DNA from: Treponema sp.
GTDB lineage: Bacteria; Spirochaetota; Spirochaetia; Treponematales; Treponemataceae
Assembly: GCA_017963165.1 (NCBI GenBank)
Contig: JAGCTZ010000057.1
Location: 43,720-107,719, forward strand
DNA length: 64,000 nt
Direction: 5' to 3'
The notes under the pieces: model-generated
Database searches by the model: none
Told to the model about the DNA's origin: nothing
Seen by the model: only the letters and a program-made list of their open reading frames with translations
Position numbers and translations under genes: made by a program
Part shown: positions 27,655 to 37,440 of the stretch, one piece after another
How positions within the stretch are numbered: position 1 is the stretch's first letter
How the letters are laid out: each line of letters begins with the position of its first letter

Positions 27655-30600
27655 TTACTGCTGTGCAGCCCTTACTTTTATATGCATTTCGTATGAATAA
27701 TAGTCCGTTTTGGTTTCGGAATCTTCTGTATACGAGTCTTTTATTATAAGCAATAAGTCGTAAGTGCCAGGTATCCAATCTGTAGAATCAAGAACAAGAA
27801 CGTGATTGTAAGTATCTGTTCCTTCACCGTTTGGTACTGCTAACGGAGATTTGCTTTGTCCGTCCAGATACCATTCATAAGTATAAGTATGATCTGCAGG
27901 AGCTTCTGGAGCTGTGAAGACGAATTTTTTTCCTGCTTCCATTGTATTTGAAGCATAAAGAGTTGTTCCACCGGTTTTAGAACCAGGAGTATAACTTGCA
28001 TATTGTGTTTCATTGTAATAACGCGAAGTAACACTTATGTCGCTAAAGGTTTCCTGCTCGATTGATATAGTTATTGTTCCAAGAGGTTCCCGGCTAGTAA
28101 GTTTTCCATCATCTGCGATGTACCACTGAGTTGTTGTTCCTAAGGTCTCATTTACCTGATCGGCAATAAGAATCTTAGGGGATTCTGCTTCCAAAGAAGT
28201 ATTAACATCAGTTGAATTAAGTTTAAGCAGTACCATAGTCGGGGCGTAGGTTGCAGGAGTAAGCTTAATTGTAAAATCATCTGCAAGCTTGCTTAAAATG
28301 TTTACTTTTGTGTAATAAGTGTCTGAACAGGCAAGATAAATATCATGATTTTCGTGTGTATCTGTTTCGGCAGGAATTACAAGACTACCGGCAATATCAA
28401 GAGTAAAGGAATTACTGCTATTAATATAAAAAGCACTTCCTTTATCGGCTGCCTTGTTATTTTTGATTGTTCCGCCTGTAAATTCAAGACAATTTGTTGT
28501 ACTTGTTGAATAAACAACACCACCACGGGATTCTGTTACATTATACGCAATTGTTCCTGAATCCATTTTTATTGTTCCGGAATTGTAGAAAACTCCACCA
28601 CCCTTTTCATAGCTTGCGTTTGTTCCCGAGGCATTACAGCTGTAGTTGTAATAAATTCCACCTTTAAGTTCTGCTTTTACAAGCGTTGTTCCGTCACTGG
28701 CAAAACCGCTGTAACCAAGATAAACTCTTCCGGAGTTATAAATTGCGGCACCTGCCTGAGCTTTATTTCCCCAGCTTGAACTTGTTGGAAGCTCTGTTGC
28801 ATCTTTGTCACCAATTACAGCTTCTCCACTCATAAAGAAGGTTCCCGTATTATAAACGGCCCCACCAAGGGCTGTTTGGCTTCCCTGATAGTTATCTTCG
28901 GCCTTACACTTGTTGATTGTTCCACTGGACATTGTGAATTTACCGCTATTGTAAACACCGCCACCAATAGCTCCACCATAATCAACAGCACCATTGTTTA
29001 TAATACTTCCGCCAGACATTGTAAATTCGGCATTTGTATCATTATAAATAGCTGCACCACTTCCTGTAGTTCCATTCCATGAAAAATTACCGCTGTCAAA
29101 TTCTACAACGCTTCCTGCAGCATTATAAAGAGCCGCACCAGAACTTCCGCTATTGTAATACAAACCACCTGTAAGAGTTTGTTTTACAGGAGTTCCGTTT
29201 GAATCTGGTTTATATCCTAAATAAAGTTTTGCATGAACCGAACTGTCGGCATATTTTCCGTTGAAAATACCACCACCCGAAGATGCATAATTTGACATTA
29301 AATTGTTATTAAAATCGGTTGGAGAAGAAGAATCTTTTGCATAAGCATAGGCGCTTTGATTTTCTTTGCCACCGTTTGTTTTATCTCCAATTACAGCAGA
29401 ACCGTAAACATAAAGTGTTCCTTCGTTGTGAATACCACCACCACGTCCATTGCTTGTATTTTTATTTCTTGTTACAAGGGCGCCATCACCAAGGCTTACT
29501 GTTGCTCCCTGGGCAATTGTCATACCGCCGGCATTCTGTCCCCATTCATCACCACCGGTAATCTTAAGATTTGTGATTGTAACCGGAACAGCAGTTTTTA
29601 TTGTAAGAACAGTTCCATTTCCATCCGGGCCGCCGGAAGTTCTTGAACCACCTCTGTTGATTGAGTCGGCAGGGATACCGTCTTCGTCAAGGTCAGTAGT
29701 TCCTGTAATCAAAATTGACTTTGCGTTTTCGCTTGTAATTGTTTCTGGAATTACACTTGGACCGTAAATTGCGGCGTTACCCGAAGTTCCAAGAGGAATA
29801 CCTGTAATTTCGCCTGTAACATAAATTGTCCAGTCAAAACCTTCTTCCCCAGTTTCTTCGATTGCTGCACAAGCGCCATCAATTGTCTTTAATGGATTTG
29901 CTTGTGAACCGTCGCCTGTTGTGTCATTACCTGTTGCGGTTACATAAAGTTCAGGACTTTCAAAGCAGGCTGTAAATACTTTGTTGCCTGTAGTACCTGC
30001 CCTGATTTCTGTAGTTGGTGTATCGGCAAGAGTTCCAGCAGAATCTGTTTCGAACCAACCAAGGAAATTTTTTCCATAACGCTTATATTCAGGAAGTTCA
30101 AAACTGCTGCGTACTGAATATTCTGTTACAGGAATATTTTTCTGAAGAACATCTGTATTTGTTAAACCTTCATAAGTGATTGTAAAGATTTCGTTATAGT
30201 TGAGTGCAATTGTTGCAGTTGTCATAATACCGTCTACTACGGCAATATAGTTTTCCCAGTTATTAACAGGAATGTTTCCTTCCGAACCACCAAAAAATTC
30301 CAGATTAAGACGATATGAACCGGATGCCAAACGCTTTTCTGCGTTTGTTATATCTCGTTTAATCACAACGGCTTTGTCTTCTTCTTCCGGGTCAATTTCA
30401 AAGGAGTATTCATCTATTGCTGTTGTGTCGTCTGGTGCATATAGTTCACCGATTACTTTTGTAACATCGCTGCCATCAAGATTAAAAGTAACATTAAAAC
30501 CACCAAAATGTTCAGTTGCAGAAAGCTTAAAAACTACTGTATTTTGTTGGCCGGCAATAATTTCAACTGTTTTTGTACATGAAAAATTAATTCCATTGAG

Positions 30601-30978
30601 TTTTGCATTAAGAGTAAATGCCCAGTTGCCCGCAAGAATTTCTATTCCGTCTTCCGGCAATTCTGAAACATCTGCGGCTTCAAGCAGGGTTTGAACAGTC
30701 TGCTCATCACCAAATTTACCGGTAAGAACAAAATCGGTGAGCTTATTTGCATAATCCTGAGTCTCTTCGCTTATATCTGGATTAATACTGCGCAGTGATT
30801 TTTGTCCAAGCTGCACGCTGTTTACCCTTATGCAAAGATAGGTTTTTTCGGTTTTTGAAGGATTGTCCTTTCCAGACAAAGTTCCATTCATATTCCCACA
30901 AGAAATAACACTAAAAAGCATAGCCAGAGAAAGGATTACTGAATAAATATTTTTGTTTCGTAAAAATTGTCTTTTCAT
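27655..30978 (-). CDS. Surface lipoprotein with right-handed beta-helix
   Basis: 1,107 residues with lipobox VISC. The same architecture as the following gene but shorter: shared N-terminal domain (about 45-280, with GNWAFTLNAKLNGINFSC and YIAVVDGIMTTATIALNYN), an InlB-like repeat (KNIPVTEYSVRSSFELPEYK...GWFET), one beta-helix region with tandem coils (GGGIHNEGTLYVYGSAVIGD, GGGVFYNSGTIKMDSGTI), and a C-terminal Ig-like domain (TYEWYLDGQ, GTYDLLLIIKDS). AAGGAG lies upstream, overlapping the end of the preceding gene. Inferred surface adhesin. Confidence 0.85.
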   Translation of the reverse strand: MKRQFLRNKNIYSVILSLAMLFSVISCGNMNGTLSGKDNPSKTEKTYLCIRVNSVQLGQKSLRSINPDISEETQDYANKLTDFVLTGKFGDEQTVQTLLEAADVSELPEDGIEILAGNWAFTLNAKLNGINFSCTKTVEIIAGQQNTVVFKLSATEHFGGFNVTFNLDGSDVTKVIGELYAPDDTTAIDEYSFEIDPEEEDKAVVIKRDITNAEKRLASGSYRLNLEFFGGSEGNIPVNNWENYIAVVDGIMTTATIALNYNEIFTITYEGLTNTDVLQKNIPVTEYSVRSSFELPEYKRYGKNFLGWFETDSAGTLADTPTTEIRAGTTGNKVFTACFESPELYVTATGNDTTGDGSQANPLKTIDGACAAIEETGEEGFDWTIYVTGEITGIPLGTSGNAAIYGPSVIPETITSENAKSILITGTTDLDEDGIPADSINRGGSRTSGGPDGNGTVLTIKTAVPVTITNLKITGGDEWGQNAGGMTIAQGATVSLGDGALVTRNKNTSNGRGGGIHNEGTLYVYGSAVIGDKTNGGKENQSAYAYAKDSSSPTDFNNNLMSNYASSGGGIFNGKYADSSVHAKLYLGYKPDSNGTPVKQTLTGGLYYNSGSSGAALYNAAGSVVEFDSGNFSWNGTTGSGAAIYNDTNAEFTMSGGSIINNGAVDYGGAIGGGVYNSGKFTMSSGTINKCKAEDNYQGSQTALGGAVYNTGTFFMSGEAVIGDKDATELPTSSSWGNKAQAGAAIYNSGRVYLGYSGFASDGTTLVKAELKGGIYYNYSCNASGTNASYEKGGGVFYNSGTIKMDSGTIAYNVTESRGGVVYSTSTTNCLEFTGGTIKNNKAADKGSAFYINSSNSFTLDIAGSLVIPAETDTHENHDIYLACSDTYYTKVNILSKLADDFTIKLTPATYAPTMVLLKLNSTDVNTSLEAESPKILIADQVNETLGTTTQWYIADDGKLTSREPLGTITISIEQETFSDISVTSRYYNETQYASYTPGSKTGGTTLYASNTMEAGKKFVFTAPEAPADHTYTYEWYLDGQSKSPLAVPNGEGTDTYNHVLVLDSTDWIPGTYDLLLIIKDSYTEDSETKTDYYSYEMHIKVRAAQQ

Positions 30979-30984
30979 TTAGAG

Positions 30985-33900
30985 TTACTCCTTAATAATT
31001 TGAGTTGAATAAGAATGATAGATTGTTTTTCCTTCAACAGTCTTTTTAGCCATAAGCGTAATATCATTAACACCATTTAGACTTGCAGTAGACAAGGTCA
31101 AAGTATTACTACTTGCTGTTGCTGTAGTTCCGTTTATTTTCCATATATATTCCGAGTAACCGGTTTGTGCCAGGAAAGTAATCTCTGTGCCTGTGCTTCC
31201 GTTAATTATAATACCGTTGTTTGTTACATTAATTCCGGTGCCAGATACTGTTACCTCTATATCTGTTGAATCAGGAATTGAAATATCAATAGTAATATCC
31301 GTTTGTCCAGTTTCCGGTATTACCTCTTCCCAGCTTGCCGTAAGAAGTACATTTTCATCAGTCAATGTAAAGGTTTCATTTACGCCTTTTTTGTAAGTTA
31401 TTCCATCAGCGGTCCAGCCGTTAAAATTCCAGCCTTCGCGGGTACCAATGTTTTCAAAATCTACAGTTACTGATGTGCCGTAGCGGTAAGATTTTTCTTC
31501 CGGAACAGTTATTTCTTCATCAGAAAGTCCGTCTGCATAAGTTACTTTGTAAAGCTTTCTGTTGTAGTAAATCTTTACTTCGTTTGTTTCTGTTTCACTT
31601 ATTTCTATCTGATTAAAACTGAGCGGTTCAAAACCTGTAAATGATTTTGCTTTGGCTGCAGTTTCGCTTCCTACAAGACCGGTAATTTCGTCTGTCTGAG
31701 TCTTGTCTATGGTGTAATCATCAATTGTGTTACCGGTAAGGTTCTGAAGATAATGATTTACAGTGTATTTTGCATATTTTTCTTCGGGTTCTGTTTGAAT
31801 AGGACGCAGCGTAACAGTTGTTGTGTTGTCAAAAGCATTGTCATAACGTGCTTTTTCAGGAATAGTTACTTGTGTAAGTGCCGTACAACCTGTAAATGCT
31901 TCTCCTTGAACTTCTGTGAGTGTATCCGGGAAATAAATTGTCTTAAGTTTTTCACAATTATAGAATGCAGCTTCTGATATCTTTTCAAGAACGCTGTTTT
32001 CGCTGATGTATACAGTTTCCAAAGAAGAACAGTTGCTGAATGAATACTGTCCGATTGTCTTAACTGTATCTGGAATTGTTATAGACTTAAGAGATGTACA
32101 ACCGCAGAACATCTCGAAGGTTATATTTGTAAAGGTAGCAGGAAGCACAACTGATTCAAGAGCTGTACAACCATAGAATGCTTCATATCCATCCTTCATA
32201 TTCTTTGGAAGAGTTATACTCTTAAGGCTTGTACAATTTGCAAAAGCCAGTACATCAATTTCTAAGTCATCATCTGATTCATGGAAGGTTACTGTCTGAA
32301 GCTTTGTACAACCATAAAATGCACCCTGTCCAATTCCTCTAACAGCAGCAGGAATGTTTATCTGAGTAAGGTTAGAACAACCATAGAATGCGTCATGACT
32401 AATATCTATTACGGTTTCCGGAATTGTTATACTTGTAAGCGAAGAACAGTCGGCGAAAACATCTCTTCCAAGATATGTAGCAGCGGCAGGAATTGTAATG
32501 CTCTGTAAAGATGAACAATTCTGGAAGGTTCCACCTCCACCGGCATAATCATCACACAAGAAAGCAGTAACAGACGATGGAATTGTAATTGTCTTAAGAT
32601 TTGTACAATCTTTGAATGCTCCTACTGGAAGTGTCTCTATGCCGTCTGGAATTGTTATTGTAGTTATAGAAGCACAACCAGAGAAGGCATAATCTTCAAT
32701 CAAAGTAACAGCAGCAGGAATTCTAATGCTTTGCAATGCAGCACAGCCAGAGAAAGTACTTTTCATGATTCTTTCGACTCCGGCCGGAATATTGATTGAT
32801 TGCAATGATTCACAGCCTGCAAATGCATAAGCACCTATAGTTTGAACAGAGGAAGGAAGTACAAGCTGCTTAAGAGTTTCACAACCATAGAAAGAAAAAC
32901 TTCCTATTCCTGTAACTGTGTCTGGAATTTCAACAGCCTCCAAAGAACTACATCCATTAAATAATGCATCTGGGATATATGTTAACTGGTTTGGAATGTT
33001 AGCCTGTTTTAATGATGTACAATTTGTGAACACGCCAAGGTTATACAAAACATCACCCACAATTGTTGTAATTGTATCTGGAAGTGCTATTGATTCAAGT
33101 GCAGAACAACCATAGAAAGCCGCACCTTCAACCTTTGTTACAGGGCCCTTTATTTCGCAAGAAACAAGAGCTGTACAAATACTAAATACGCCTTCTGAAA
33201 TTACAGTTACTTTTGATGGTATAACAACACTTTCAAGTTTCGTATTTGAGAATGCTCTCTTCTTAATGCTTGTAATAGTTTCCGGCAAATTGATTGATTC
33301 GAGATTGCTGCAGGAATAGAAAGCATTCTCACCTATTGTCTCTATGGTATCTGGCAAAACTATCTCTTTCAAACAATAACACTGATAGAAGGATTTCTTT
33401 GATTCGTCATCCCAACCTTGAGCATCTTCCAGTTCAGTAAGTCCTGTTGTTCCTGACAAATCAAGTGATACTTTTATACACTTGTCTGTTTGGCCTGTTG
33501 TGTTCTTTGCATAAAGTGTTTTAAGGGCAGCATTAATATCGCTTATTGTCTGATTACTAATCTGACCTGTTACAACAATAGAAGAATCTTTCTGCAGACC
33601 GGCAATTGCCTGAGCTACGTTTGATGCAGTGTAAGTAGTAGGACCGAGGATTTCATTCCAAACTGCTGTAAGCGTTACATCAGCATCTGGAATAGCAATT
33701 GTTGTCTGCAAGCTCGATTTATATGTATTTGTTCCATCGCTCCAGCCTATGAAAGTAAAGCCTTCGCGGGTTCCAAGAGCATAGTCAATAAATGCTGTTG
33801 CTCCGTAGCGGTAAGTCTTTGTTTGCGGAACAGAAACTGTTTCACCGTCAACACCGTCTACGTATTCTAATTTATATATCTTTCTGTCGTAGTAAACATT

Positions 33901-34716
33901 TACTACTGTTGAATCATCTTCTTTTATTTCCTGTTGTGTTATTTCGGTTGCATTAAAGCCTTTGTATGCATCTGGGTCTGCTGTTACATTTGTTGTTGTT
34001 CCAACTTCTCCTTGTTCATGTTCTGTTTTTTCAAGAACATAATCCGGCTCACTTTCTTCTGCTTTCTGGAGGTAGTAGTTTATTGTATATTCTGCAGTTT
34101 TTGCCGGAGGATTTTCTTCATTGCCCGAATTAAGCTTTACAGAAAGCTCGGCATCGAGAACTGTTGTACCTTCTTCAACAATTGCTGTATTTGTTTTTCC
34201 TGTTGCAAGGATATCTGCAGTTTCCTCGTCTTTGGTCTGAACCATAAAAGCAATTTCGGCATATACGGAATCACCAATTTTTATTTTTTCAAAAGTTACC
34301 GAAATATCCATGTGATTGTAAGTCTTTGTAATTGATTTAGATTCTTTATCATTTACAAAAAGACGAACCTGAACAAAATAAGTTTTTTCCGGGGTCTCTT
34401 GTTCAGATTCCTTAGGATCTATTTCCTGTTGCTCAGATTCCTGAGGATCTGTTTCTTCTTGTTCAGAAGCACCTTCCTGGACTCCTTCTTGGATTCCTTC
34501 CTGGACACCTTCCTGAATCTCGGAAATTTCCTGCTCTTGCTCCTGCTCCTGAGAATCACCAATATCGTCGGATGTTACATCTGGCGAAAAAATCTCTTCA
34601 CAAAGCGTGGCTGGAATTTTAAAGGAAACATCTGTTTTCTGTTCGTTGAATGAACAAGAAACAAATCCAAATAATAAAAGGGATAAGAAAATAAGAAAGA
34701 TTGGTTTATTTTTCAT
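30985..34716 (-). CDS. BspA-like leucine-rich-repeat surface lipoprotein
   Basis: 1,243 residues. Signal peptide ends LLFGFVSC. Residues about 55-110 are a low-complexity Glu/Gln run (repeats of QEGVQEGIQEG). Then MucBP-like (YTINYYLQKAEES...) and InlB-type (YVDGVDGETVSVP...) domains, a long BspA/TpLRR-type array of about 23-residue repeats (LKSITIPDTVKTIGQYSFSNC), a second MucBP/InlB pair, and the C-terminal Ig-like domain shared with the next two genes. BspA-type LRRs in Treponema and Tannerella bind fibronectin or other cells. Start at 34716 chosen for CGGAG five nt upstream. First gene of the four-gene operon. Confidence 0.88.
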   Translation of the reverse strand: MKNKPIFLIFLSLLLFGFVSCSFNEQKTDVSFKIPATLCEEIFSPDVTSDDIGDSQEQEQEQEISEIQEGVQEGIQEGVQEGASEQEETDPQESEQQEIDPKESEQETPEKTYFVQVRLFVNDKESKSITKTYNHMDISVTFEKIKIGDSVYAEIAFMVQTKDEETADILATGKTNTAIVEEGTTVLDAELSVKLNSGNEENPPAKTAEYTINYYLQKAEESEPDYVLEKTEHEQGEVGTTTNVTADPDAYKGFNATEITQQEIKEDDSTVVNVYYDRKIYKLEYVDGVDGETVSVPQTKTYRYGATAFIDYALGTREGFTFIGWSDGTNTYKSSLQTTIAIPDADVTLTAVWNEILGPTTYTASNVAQAIAGLQKDSSIVVTGQISNQTISDINAALKTLYAKNTTGQTDKCIKVSLDLSGTTGLTELEDAQGWDDESKKSFYQCYCLKEIVLPDTIETIGENAFYSCSNLESINLPETITSIKKRAFSNTKLESVVIPSKVTVISEGVFSICTALVSCEIKGPVTKVEGAAFYGCSALESIALPDTITTIVGDVLYNLGVFTNCTSLKQANIPNQLTYIPDALFNGCSSLEAVEIPDTVTGIGSFSFYGCETLKQLVLPSSVQTIGAYAFAGCESLQSINIPAGVERIMKSTFSGCAALQSIRIPAAVTLIEDYAFSGCASITTITIPDGIETLPVGAFKDCTNLKTITIPSSVTAFLCDDYAGGGGTFQNCSSLQSITIPAAATYLGRDVFADCSSLTSITIPETVIDISHDAFYGCSNLTQINIPAAVRGIGQGAFYGCTKLQTVTFHESDDDLEIDVLAFANCTSLKSITLPKNMKDGYEAFYGCTALESVVLPATFTNITFEMFCGCTSLKSITIPDTVKTIGQYSFSNCSSLETVYISENSVLEKISEAAFYNCEKLKTIYFPDTLTEVQGEAFTGCTALTQVTIPEKARYDNAFDNTTTVTLRPIQTEPEEKYAKYTVNHYLQNLTGNTIDDYTIDKTQTDEITGLVGSETAAKAKSFTGFEPLSFNQIEISETETNEVKIYYNRKLYKVTYADGLSDEEITVPEEKSYRYGTSVTVDFENIGTREGWNFNGWTADGITYKKGVNETFTLTDENVLLTASWEEVIPETGQTDITIDISIPDSTDIEVTVSGTGINVTNNGIIINGSTGTEITFLAQTGYSEYIWKINGTTATASSNTLTLSTASLNGVNDITLMAKKTVEGKTIYHSYSTQIIKE

Positions 34717-34745
34717 AAACACTCCGAAATACACAATATTATTCT

Positions 34746-34774
34746 ATTATAAGTGCATTTCGGAGAATTTGCAA
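34746..34774 (-). promoter_or_regulatory. Promoter of the giant lipoprotein operon
   Basis: Minus-strand TTGCAA (34769-34774), 17 nt spacer, TATAAT (34746-34751). Transcription would start near 34739, giving a leader of about 23 nt with CGGAG ahead of the ATG at 34716. It drives the four genes ending at 17522. Confidence 0.7.
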
Positions 34775-34784
34775 ATAACAAGGA

Positions 34785-34808
34785 GCATAGTGGATTGCCG
34801 CACTATGC
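34785..34808 (-). terminator. Hairpin after the 578-residue lipoprotein gene
   Basis: Perfect 8-bp stem GCATAGTG / CACTATGC with an 8-nt loop, 8 nt past the stop of the gene at 34817. No strong T run follows on the minus strand, so it may be a weak terminator or an mRNA-end stabiliser separating this gene from the operon promoter. Confidence 0.45.
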
Positions 34809-34816
34809 CCTCACTG

Positions 34817-36553
34817 TCAATTATTATTATAGTACTGCTGACTCCAGACGTCTTCCAGCTCATACTGATGAGGATTGCCGTCGTCTCCATCTCCCCCTAA
34901 AGATTGGCCTTTTGTAAGGAACCTCATCATCAAGCGTGCTGTGTAACGATTACCAAATTCATCCCAGTTAAAATTGTTTGGAATTCTTTGGGTATCATGA
35001 TTTGTAATGGTTTTAGTTTTTTTGACATAATCATTTAAATTTGTATCGTCTTCATCTGCCAATCCAATAAGGTCCGTGAAACGTGCCCACCAGGAATCAA
35101 ATACATCGGATCTCATGTTCTCTCCCCATTCCCAGTTTCTGTTTCCAAGAACAACATCATAACCAATTTCAAAATCAAGAATCATCGAAGAGTCTTTTAT
35201 CATATCTTCAGTAAAATCCATTCCAGTTTCTAACTTAACTTTGAAAGAGGTTTTTCCATTATTAACTGTTGGCGGGTTCACATTGACTTTTGAATCATAA
35301 TATTTTCCAACATCCAGATTGATACAATCTTCAAATTTCTTTCCTCCACCTGCAGTACAGAAGACAGCTTCGCGAACCCAGTCATGATCAGTTCCATCTG
35401 CAACTCTTATATCAGCAACAACAAGATACTCTTTGTCTTTTTCAGTAAAGATAAACTTCTTTGATTTTGTAGTCGGGTCACTGTAATAATCTCTGTCTTC
35501 CGGATGGAATCTTAAGGTTACAGGACAATCAGTTACTCTGATATTTGCATCCGGATAATCACCATAATAATTGCTCAAAGTAATTTTGATTCCGTCGCTA
35601 TCTTTTACTGCTATAAGATGCTCTGGTGTAAGACCTTTATATTTATACTGCTCACTCCAGATACCTCGTGTCTTAAACACAGGCCAATCATTTGTATCAT
35701 AACCTTTGATTTTAAAACGAAGCTCGGCATGTATTGCATACTGCAAACCATGATCATACCAATCCCAATCCTCAGGAGTTTCAAAACGAATTTCAGGTGG
35801 ATCAACCTCAAAATTTTCCCATCGTCTATTCAACTCAATTCCCTGAGCTGAAAAAGCTTTTGTACGTGACTCCTGTTGAAACTCATCATTTGAAGAAAGA
35901 GAGAAACTCCAGTTGCTGTAATTATCTGTACGGAAAAGGCCTTCTGTTTCTGGATTAAAATGATTAGGTTCCTGCCAGTCTACAGCGCCCATTATTGCAT
36001 CCAAATTAACAATTACGTCAGTAATAAGGTCGGTATTTTTTATAAAGTCCGAAACTTGAATTAATTTTAGACTTCCTCTAAAAATTCCGTTAGCATCATA
36101 AGAACCTTTAAGATTAATCTTCTCTTTAGTAAACTTTGTAAGGTCAATTAAATCTGTCCAAAGATAGCCGCCGTCTGCTGCGCAAGAAAGCTCTTCTTCT
36201 TTATATTCCCAATGGTCATCGCCATTTATATCGTAATCACAACAGATACGGAATTTTGTTGTTTTATCTTTCTGTCCAAACGGACAATGATAAGATGTCT
36301 GATTGTCAGAAATTTCCATTACAATAGGACATCCGTCAATTATGATTTCTCCGCCGCGATGACGTTCTGTTTTTATTGTAATTAAGTAGCCGTCGGAAAG
36401 GCCTTCGATTTTTACATTTTCATTTTCGGCAACTCGTGGAAGAGGTTTTGGTTCTTTAGTTTCCATTTGACAGGCAACAAAACTGATTGTAAGTGCGAGA
36501 GTGACTATTGCCAATAATACATTTTTAATTTTTGATTTTTTAGAAAATATCAT
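34817..36553 (-). CDS. Lipoprotein of unknown function
   Basis: 578 residues. The signal peptide ends ISFVAC, and the start is preceded by AAAGGAG. No family was recognised. Two halves look alike: each has a segment of the form 'DG(Y/I)xIT(I/L)', then 'I(I)xxCPVxMxI/RF', 'DHxWxxxxxxCxAxGG...DLI(D/N)L' (for example about 70-150 and 320-400), suggesting an internal duplication of a beta-sandwich domain. It precedes the lipoprotein operon on the same strand but is separated by a hairpin and a promoter. Surface location is inferred from the lipobox. Confidence 0.65.
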   Translation of the reverse strand: MIFSKKSKIKNVLLAIVTLALTISFVACQMETKEPKPLPRVAENENVKIEGLSDGYLITIKTERHRGGEIIIDGCPIVMEISDNQTSYHCPFGQKDKTTKFRICCDYDINGDDHWEYKEEELSCAADGGYLWTDLIDLTKFTKEKINLKGSYDANGIFRGSLKLIQVSDFIKNTDLITDVIVNLDAIMGAVDWQEPNHFNPETEGLFRTDNYSNWSFSLSSNDEFQQESRTKAFSAQGIELNRRWENFEVDPPEIRFETPEDWDWYDHGLQYAIHAELRFKIKGYDTNDWPVFKTRGIWSEQYKYKGLTPEHLIAVKDSDGIKITLSNYYGDYPDANIRVTDCPVTLRFHPEDRDYYSDPTTKSKKFIFTEKDKEYLVVADIRVADGTDHDWVREAVFCTAGGGKKFEDCINLDVGKYYDSKVNVNPPTVNNGKTSFKVKLETGMDFTEDMIKDSSMILDFEIGYDVVLGNRNWEWGENMRSDVFDSWWARFTDLIGLADEDDTNLNDYVKKTKTITNHDTQRIPNNFNWDEFGNRYTARLMMRFLTKGQSLGGDGDDGNPHQYELEDVWSQQYYNNN

Positions 36554-36583
36554 AGAAGCACTCCTTTAAAAAATTTGCTTTAT

Positions 36584-36596
36584 ATTGCGACGCAAT
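36584..36596. promoter_or_regulatory. 13-bp palindrome upstream of the 578-residue lipoprotein gene
   Basis: ATTGCG-A-CGCAAT, a perfect inverted repeat 31 nt before the start codon at 36553. Could be an operator; no regulator is identified. Confidence 0.35.
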
Positions 36597-36627
36597 GATT
36601 AATTGTAGCATTGAAAATTCAAAATGG

Positions 36628-37440
36628 TCAAATTTTTTCTGCAACACCTGAAGCACCGGAAACACCTAAACCGAACAAGGCATAGTCGGCACGGCCTGGA
36701 TCACCCGGGAAAATTGGTTTCATCTGTTCTGTAAGCAGGCGCGCAGTTTTATTGCTGGCTGTTGCATTTTCGGGAATAAGTCCAAGCTCAATTGCCTGCT
36801 GCATTACATGGACATCCAGAGGAATTAATAATTCAGATTGCGGGTACCAGCTCCAGATTCCTAAATCTACCGGAGAATTTTGTCTGACCATCCAGCGCAG
36901 GAACATATGAATGCGTTTGTTGGCAGAATTTTTTCCTTTTGGGACAATGCGGCTTTTTGGAAAAGAAGAGGAAATTATTTGAGGAAGAGAGTCGGTTTGT
37001 GGGGCGGAACTGGTTGGTGTGCTCCCTGCCCCTTCCCATTCTTTCCGAAAATACTCCCCCATCGAACCAGATTTTTTTATGATTCCGGCAAGCTCTTCAA
37101 AAAAAATCTGCATATCATCATACGAATAAAAGCGGTAAAACTTTTTGTCGCCGTGAGGAAAATCTTTTTTAAACCGTCCGCCTGCAAGCCACTTTGAAAT
37201 TGTTCCCGAAAAGCTGTCGGCCATTTGCAGAATCTCATTTATTTTTGGAATAAACTGCGAACGCGAACCAAAGGCAAGCATTGCGGCAATAAAAGAAGCG
37301 GCTTCTGTATCGGCAACAAGGGCATCTGGAACGCTTTTATAATGCTGCAAAAATTGAGAAGGATCCTGGTCACAAAAAGAAGGACATTCGTATTTATCTG
37401 CCAGCGTCCGAAGCTTGTCCTGTAATTCCGATTTCATCAT
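36628..37440 (-). CDS. TIGR02757 family protein
   Basis: 270 residues. The blocks LADKYECPSFCDQDP, DTEAASFIAAMLAFGSRSQFIPKI and RYDALFGLGVS-like ending (DYALFGLGVSGASG) with MFLRWMVRQNSPVDLGIW match the uncharacterised TIGR02757 (DUF2400) family, common in Bacteroidetes and spirochaetes and distantly like HhH-GPD DNA glycosylases. No biochemical role is established. Its first 47 nt overlap the 3' end of larC, so it is probably translated by coupling within that operon. A start at 37440 is preceded by AGGA. Confidence 0.85.
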   Translation of the reverse strand: MMKSELQDKLRTLADKYECPSFCDQDPSQFLQHYKSVPDALVADTEAASFIAAMLAFGSRSQFIPKINEILQMADSFSGTISKWLAGGRFKKDFPHGDKKFYRFYSYDDMQIFFEELAGIIKKSGSMGEYFRKEWEGAGSTPTSSAPQTDSLPQIISSSFPKSRIVPKGKNSANKRIHMFLRWMVRQNSPVDLGIWSWYPQSELLIPLDVHVMQQAIELGLIPENATASNKTARLLTEQMKPIFPGDPGRADYALFGLGVSGASGVAEKI

